From: Polyodon spathula
Taxonomy: Eukaryota; Chordata; Actinopteri; Acipenseriformes; Polyodontidae
DNA: 64,000 nucleotides
Assembly (NCBI RefSeq): GCF_017654505.1
Contig: NC_054540.1
Coordinates: forward strand, 35,967,554 to 36,031,553
Direction of reading: 5' to 3'
Positions 58,600 through 64,000 of this stretch are shown here, piece by piece. Under the pieces are notes generated by a model. The model saw only the letters and a list, made by a program, of their open reading frames with translations. It was not told where the DNA came from and ran no database searches. The first letter of the stretch is position 1; the number at the start of each line of letters is the position of its first letter. The position numbers and the translations under genes were made by a program.

Positions 58600-60090
58600 A
58601 GTAAGAAGATTTCTGTTAATAGTATGTTGTGTTAATGATTATGTTGTGCAGTGGTTAAGACGCTTGCTTGGCTCCGTCAAGCAGTTATTGACAATTGTGA
58701 TGAATTATGTTAATTATACTAATAACATTGAGACAATGCAATCTGCTTTCATTGCCTCTTCTTTGTCATTGTTGTGGAGGTTGGTGACCTCTAGCAATAG
58801 GTTCAACAATAATTCTCAACCTTGTTAAGCCAAAAAGACACAGACATGCAAGATCAGTCCTGGTCAGTGCTGCAGACCCTTAACCTAAAGGCTCATTTAA
58901 AAGGAAAAAAATAATTAAATCTTTTTTTCTGAACCCCACCCGGGGAGACAAGTTGATTCTGCAGAGGTCCATGGGAGAGGTGGTGTGGGGTCAGTTTTTG
59001 AAAGAGGAGACAGACAGTATGTCAATGCCGGGGGCTGAGAAAATCATCCTCATTCTTATTAAACTCATCAGCGGGCCTTGCTAGGGGTTTCTAAAGTCTC
59101 CCTGACTGCAATGCACACCCTTTATCAAACAGAGGCAGCTTGTTGACAGGGATCAGTGAGATAGGATAGTCATGACTGGCGTCTCCACTGATATCTGCAC
59201 CATGAAACCAGTCTGTAGAACAATCTCATTCAGTATGAAGCTGGGGCTGCTGCCAGTTCCATCTGCTGTCTACTATCCAATCTGCAACCGGACACAAGAG
59301 TTGAAGATCACATGCATGCATTATGTGCTTGGGTAATTGCTATTTATAAACAAATTCACCACCTCCAGTATTTCCTTGATATAATGTATTCACAGCCTTC
59401 AGGTTCTGGCTTTTTTTTTCTGCAGTCTACCCTCCACCGTCAGTGCAAGTTGGAGAGACTGAGTTCTGAAGCCCTCAATCATAACCGGGGCTGACTCACC
59501 GAATAGCCCTTTGATCTCGACCTGTTGCTGACGGAAGTGAGCAAGTTGATTTTAAACTGATTTCAATTAATTCCCAGTGGCAGATGGAAACATTGCATTA
59601 GACTTGGGATGACTGGGACTTACAAAGTCCAGACTGTGAAACCAGGGAGGCAAATGGGCAGTTATGTACTTAGCTGAGTACTTTTCAATACAATATTTCA
59701 GTTTATAAGAAAGATGAGTAATACTTCTCTGCATTTAACAATGTTTTTAAAAACAGTATTATGTTGCAGATTAATTCAATGAAATCCAGTAATGCTCCGC
59801 TCCATCTGAATACGCAAAGAACTTCAATGCGTCCTTTGCTTAGCAACAGGCTCAACGACTACGAGCCTGTTCCCAGGGGAGACCAGATATTGTGTGATAC
59901 CACAAAGGGTGCCATGTGGGTGAACTCACAATGAAACACCAACTAGGAACACACAACATTAAAGTAAAACTAGCAGTCAATTAAACCCTTACTAAAGCAG
60001 TGCTCCCCATTTCATAAACAGTACAGAAACATTAACTGTTTAAGTAACTGCACAGCAAGTGAAAGCCATACTGAATTAATGTGGGCTGAT
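58600..60090. other. Non-coding sequence
   Basis: No gene, RNA or clear mobile element recognised. Confidence 0.45.
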
Positions 60091-60091
60091 A

Positions 60092-60226
60092 TCCTTTAAA
60101 GGGTTACCAGGTAAGTGTGCAGTTTTCCCATGCTTTTCCCGTGGTTATACTATAACCTATTTCTGAGTTTTCACCACTACACTTTGCTATGCTTTTACAG
60201 TGGTATGCTTTTGTAAGAGATCAGGG
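60092..60226 (+). mobile_element. Small repeat family copy 4 (shortened)
   Basis: Has 'tgcagttttcccatgctttt', 'cccgtggttatactataacc' and 'actttgctatgcttttacag', 'tggtatgcttttgtaagaga'. The middle of the longer copies is missing, so this is an internally deleted member. Confidence 0.55.
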
Positions 60227-60895
60227 TTAGAAACTCACACAAAGAATATTATTTAATTGCTCAGGAGACAGGAGTTGGAACAAGCACATCCCTGATAAAC
60301 TGTTTTTCTCCTATTGAGTTTTTTATGTGACGTCACCTAAGCACTGCGCAGCCATACTGGAGCTCAAAACAACCATGGCAGCTAATGCAGAAACGACATC
60401 TTCCACAACGCAATGTATTTGCAACCACAGAGCTCACTTCTCACCTCCAGTCACAGGAATTAGAAAGATATAATGACAAGTACCAGATACTGTACTTGGA
60501 ATTCGTGAACCCTCTGCACTCCCCCGGTCAGTGAGCACACTGGTGTGATTTGCTGTGTAAACCACTCTAGTTTCTTTTTTCCTTTTAAGAAAAGTTACTT
60601 ACATGTTACCAATTAAGAAAATATAAATTTTCGTAGTTTGTTTATAAAGTACTAGCATGAATCAATTTCAGTGAGTGACAGCTAAACGACTAAGAGACTG
60701 TACTAAAGAACTGCTGTGCAAAACAATATGTAAAGTACATTAATAATGATTTCTGATCAGTTTTCAAGTAGCCTACAATTACTATCATGAATGCAGTTTT
60801 CATTACTGTGCACTTAACTATGTTATAAACTGATGGTCCAGTCATTTGGTATAAATATTTCTGAAACACTGGTTATACAATTATGTGTGTTTCAT

Positions 60896-60897
60896 TA

Positions 60898-60973
<76 letters not shown>

Positions 60974-60974
60974 G
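60896..60974. repeat. AAT microsatellite
   Basis: About 25 perfect AAT units, the longest trinucleotide array in the window. Confidence 0.98.
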
Positions 60975-60979
60975 ATTTT

Positions 60980-62260
60980 CAGAAATATTTATACAGAGAT
61001 TACATTTAAGCAGTTAGGGGATTCCCAGTCCTTATTACTCTGCAGTTAACAGAATACATTATGCTTAAGGTGACCAGATTTGTATGTCCTTAAACTGGGA
61101 CAGTATGGAAATATTGTGAATAACTTCCAACATCAAAGCTACGGGGAAGCTCTAGGGTTTTTATTTTCACTTTGGCAATATTGAAAGTGGATGCAGAGGC
61201 TCGTGGTGATATTCAGAGTGGAGTCTTCTACTTTAAAAAACTTTTTTGTGAATGAATTATCTTACTGTCTTTGTAATGTCATTTCTACACAACAGGTATT
61301 CATTTCATTACACAGGAGAAATTCAATAATATCAAGTTCTCAGATTACATTTTATTACTGATTACAGCTGCAAATCTAGTCTCTTTTCTGCCTAAGAAAT
61401 TGCATCTTTTATCTCTTTCTCTATGCTATGCTCTGGTGCCCTCTGCAAACCCTTCCTGTATGAAAACATTACATACATCTCAATATTTCTATTTATTAAA
61501 TGGTTACTTGGAATCCATTGTTTTCAAGATATTGAATGTCCTACCATTTAATATGACATGCTATTTGTTCTGTGTTTTCTATTGCAATTTCTGATTGGAT
61601 CACTGTTTTCCTGTGTGATAAAGTAAAATACCTTACAGTGCTATCACACCTTTGCAACAGATAGCATTAATCTTAAATATGAGTACTCCATTGTCTCTAC
61701 TTTCATTAAACTTTGCAGGATAAAATCTACATTTAACACAGACATAACAATAAGGGGTCGTCAAATCAAAAAGAGATGCCTCTCGGCAGCTTACTCATAT
61801 ATTTTTTAAAGAATTGTAAAATGAAACGAGGACCTGGTTCTTTTTTTTGTTTTGCTATTGTTTTAAACTGTTTGTATCATATACAGTACTCAACTATCAA
61901 TGTAAATACTGTATTTAATTGTAATAATTGTATTCAAATGTGTATGCTGTTTTTTTATAAATTAAATTGGCACCAGGAGACCTGAAACTATTGTATTTCA
62001 TTATAGCTAAAAACAACATAACATGTATTCTTGAAGAAATACAAAAAGTTCTGACATTTGTAAAATATTTTTACAATATGAATTTCACAAAAGTGAAAAT
62101 AACTAGTTCATAAATTATGTTATTATTCACTAATATACGTTTCTTAGAGTATCTGTGGTGAACTGACAGTGAATATTGACTTATTTAAACAGAAACTATG
62201 TTTCCAAATACTTTGTCACATTGTACAGCCCCTCCTGTTGTTGTGATGAGCTATTTTAAT
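60980..62260. other. Non-coding sequence
   Basis: Very AT-rich, no gene recognised; small open frames lack any domain signature. Confidence 0.5.
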
Positions 62261-62267
62261 GCACAAA

Positions 62268-63544
62268 GGCCCATATTTATAAAAGGATTGCTCATGTTTT
62301 ACGACCGTAAAACGGGCGCTGACGGTTTTGAACACCCGCAATGGCATGAACACGCAATAAAGACATGATTTGCGGTGGCGCTTTAGCCCTTGATGCATAT
62401 GTAATTCTGAGGCGTTTCTGAACGAAACCGCTAAAACTGAGAGAGGATTTTGCAAAGTTTGTAAATTACGGTTTATAATACCGGTACCGTATTGTTTTGC
62501 TAACTCCAATTTTCAATACATGTTTCATAGCTTACATTACAAAACAGAAAATCTGCAAATAAAGAATATAGAATTAATGTTAAAAAAAAAAGGTTATTCG
62601 AAGCACCTAAAAAGGTCTCCCCACAATGGCAAAGCAAGGTTGTAACAAGAGTCTTTACTTAGAGTCTAGGCATTATTAAAAGAACTGTGGAGATTTAAAA
62701 AAAAAGGACAGAGACAGATGACGCAGCTAGTTTGTAGCTAGAACAAGTAGTTTTTCGACCATATATACCATACAGATATGCTTTAAAATAATACATAAAC
62801 TAAAGAAATACAGACAAACATAAGAAACATAAGAGTTGTATCTCATTAGACTTTAAGAAGATATAAGTCGTAGTTAAACTGAAGACAGTTCGTATGTAGC
62901 TGTGTTGTTGCTGAACATATTGCTGTACAGTGTAAGGATTATCCACCCGTTTGACTGCCATGGATGTAATTAAATAAAACTAATTATTTCTGAATTTTGA
63001 AAAGTATTCTATATGAAATAATAAATTGAATATGCGAAGCACAGTAACTGGATGATGCGTCGTAATGTATAAGCAACCTACTACAAACTCTGAAGTGGTA
63101 CATTTGTTTATTAAGAAGCCGCCACACATTCCATATTTTATTCATCTGTCCAGGTGATGTATTTCGAGCTTGTAACACATCTTCATGTGTTACAAGTACT
63201 GCTTGTACCAAACTCTCCAATTCCATACTGGTTAATTTCAGTTTTCGCTTCTGAGCATCCTCATCACCATGGCTAGTACCAGGCTTTGTGTGCCATTCAT
63301 TTTCTTTTGCAATGTGTATCCTACACACGCAGGTTTGACCCAAACCCACTATTTATTGTGAGAGGTGTGTAATTATCCACCGATAATTGAGGGGAGGTGT
63401 ATTTAAATTGGCTGACTGCAGAATCGCCTGCTTTACCCAATTATCATAAAATATGTCGTTATTTTGACGATGAGTGCAGCCGCACTGAACACGCACATTA
63501 AGTGGCTTTTTGCGGTCGGTTTTCCGCTTTATAAATGTGAGGCC
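62268..63544 (-). mobile_element. Harbinger-type element with a Myb-like ORF only
   Basis: The left end GGCCCATATTTATAAA and the right end TTTATAAATGTGAGGCC are an imperfect inverted repeat. Both are flanked by AAA (62265-62267 and 63545-63547), a 3-bp duplication as expected for PIF/Harbinger. Subterminal GCGG/CCGC words occur on both sides. The 1277-bp element has one recognisable ORF on the minus strand and no transposase. Confidence 0.7.
62984..63349 (-). CDS. Harbinger accessory protein-like ORF (Myb/SANT-like), possibly broken
   Basis: 121 codons. The segment KRKLKLTSMELESLVQAVLV, followed by a THEDVLQARNTSPGQMNKIWN stretch (Trp in a helix-like context), resembles the start of the Myb/SANT-like (NAIF1-type) DNA-binding domain that Harbinger elements encode next to their transposase. 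The rest, from about residue 75 on, is not similar to anything I know and is low in complexity, so the ORF is likely truncated. The first Met is arbitrary. It lies inside an element with Harbinger-like ends, which supports the assignment. Confidence 0.45.
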   Translation of the reverse strand: MGLGQTCVCRIHIAKENEWHTKPGTSHGDEDAQKRKLKLTSMELESLVQAVLVTHEDVLQARNTSPGQMNKIWNVWRLLNKQMYHFRVCSRLLIHYDASSSYCASHIQFIISYRILFKIQK

Positions 63545-63549
63545 AAAGT

Positions 63550-64000
63550 GTTAAAACCACAAGAAGCTTCAGTGCGCTGCGTTGTAAACACGTCAAGATA
63601 ATGTGACATGACAGCGTAGATTTCAGCAGTTGTCGCCTACAGTTACACACGATGCAAAGTCATTTGCACGCAGATATATACATATCATGGATGAAGAGAA
63701 TAATTATAACACATACAATAGTACTGTATAAGCAATTATTGTTAGACTACATCAGTCTCACCTCTTCACACAGCAGCAAAAGCCACCAGTTCGTTTAAGC
63801 AGCGGTCAGTGGATAACCCCGCCCACAATTCTCTGTGATTGGTTTTAAATATTAATGTTAAGTCTCCAGATTTGCACAGCGTTGTACAGCCGTTTTTTTT
63901 TAATGCTGGTCGTTCACCCTTCTTTAGTCATATCAAGTGTTGTGCTGTAATAAGTTAGATATGGTTGAAACACAGCAGTCTGCATGAAAATACAATATTC
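63550..64000. other. Right edge, non-coding; weak promoter-like cluster
   Basis: No coding sequence seen. A CCCCGCCCAC GC box (about 63818-63827), an inverted CCAAT box (GATTGGTT, 63837-63844) and an AT-rich TTAAATATTAA lie within 40 bp. This could be a promoter for something beyond the window, or chance. Confidence 0.25.

Noticed and set aside
31784..64000. Search for ERC1 or WNT5B exons, the usual mammalian neighbours of FBXL14
   Set aside because: No segment showed the Wnt cysteine pattern or the ERC1 coiled-coil with its C-terminal motif; neighbours may lie outside the window.

Overview
This is a gene-poor stretch of vertebrate nuclear DNA. One gene is certain: a complete first coding exon of FBXL14 (F-box and leucine-rich repeat protein 14) on the + strand at 21820-23022, with a probable second exon about 8 kb downstream at 31041 that carries a poly(A) signal. 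The single gene in 64 kb, a long repeat-filled intron, many AT and CA microsatellites, and the mix of DIRS, Tc1/mariner, Harbinger, hAT, LINE and tRNA-SINE relics indicate a ray-finned fish. A non-teleost such as a sturgeon or paddlefish would fit, but that is inference, not something read from a marker.

Layout. 1-2760: a TA-flanked Tc1/mariner-type element without a transposase, a small hAT-type element and an ATT array. 2768-4480: a truncated, frame-broken DIRS retrotransposon ending inside its reverse transcriptase. 6926-8528: a nearly complete but broken Tc1 transposon, followed by a Harbinger transposase fragment (8700-9180) and the 3' end of a LINE on the minus strand (9590-10250). 12332-15075: an LTR-flanked element with a gag-type CCHC zinc knuckle and four tandem arrays whose periods (30, 72, 27 and 99 bp) are all multiples of three. 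15675-17640: more tandem arrays, including a strongly purine-biased 33-bp array. 19330-20150: CA and AAT microsatellites.

21240-31270: FBXL14 and its intron. 30298-33170: two LTR-like repeats on the minus strand. 33549-35178: a second Tc1-family element with clean ends and a broken transposase. 36022-38217: a 72-bp inverted repeat pair around a 546-bp hAT element that has a perfect 8-bp target duplication. 38378-38612 and 49890-50139: tRNA-derived SINEs on opposite strands. 44247-46014: two of four copies of a small repeat family. 46680-47000: a 52-bp tandem array. 47468-49711: a DIRS relic (gag plus tyrosine recombinase) nested in a hAT-type element. 52473-52836 and 62268-63544: Harbinger relics, the second with both ends and a Myb-like accessory ORF but no transposase.

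FBXL14 is expected to be the substrate-recognition subunit of an SCF ubiquitin ligase. In mammals it lies near WNT5B and ERC1; I recognised no exon of either here. No tRNA or rRNA genes, CRISPR arrays or prokaryotic features were seen. The rest is non-coding sequence shaped by mobile elements. Repeat ends and exon 2 were set by eye and have not been tested with transcripts or repeat libraries.
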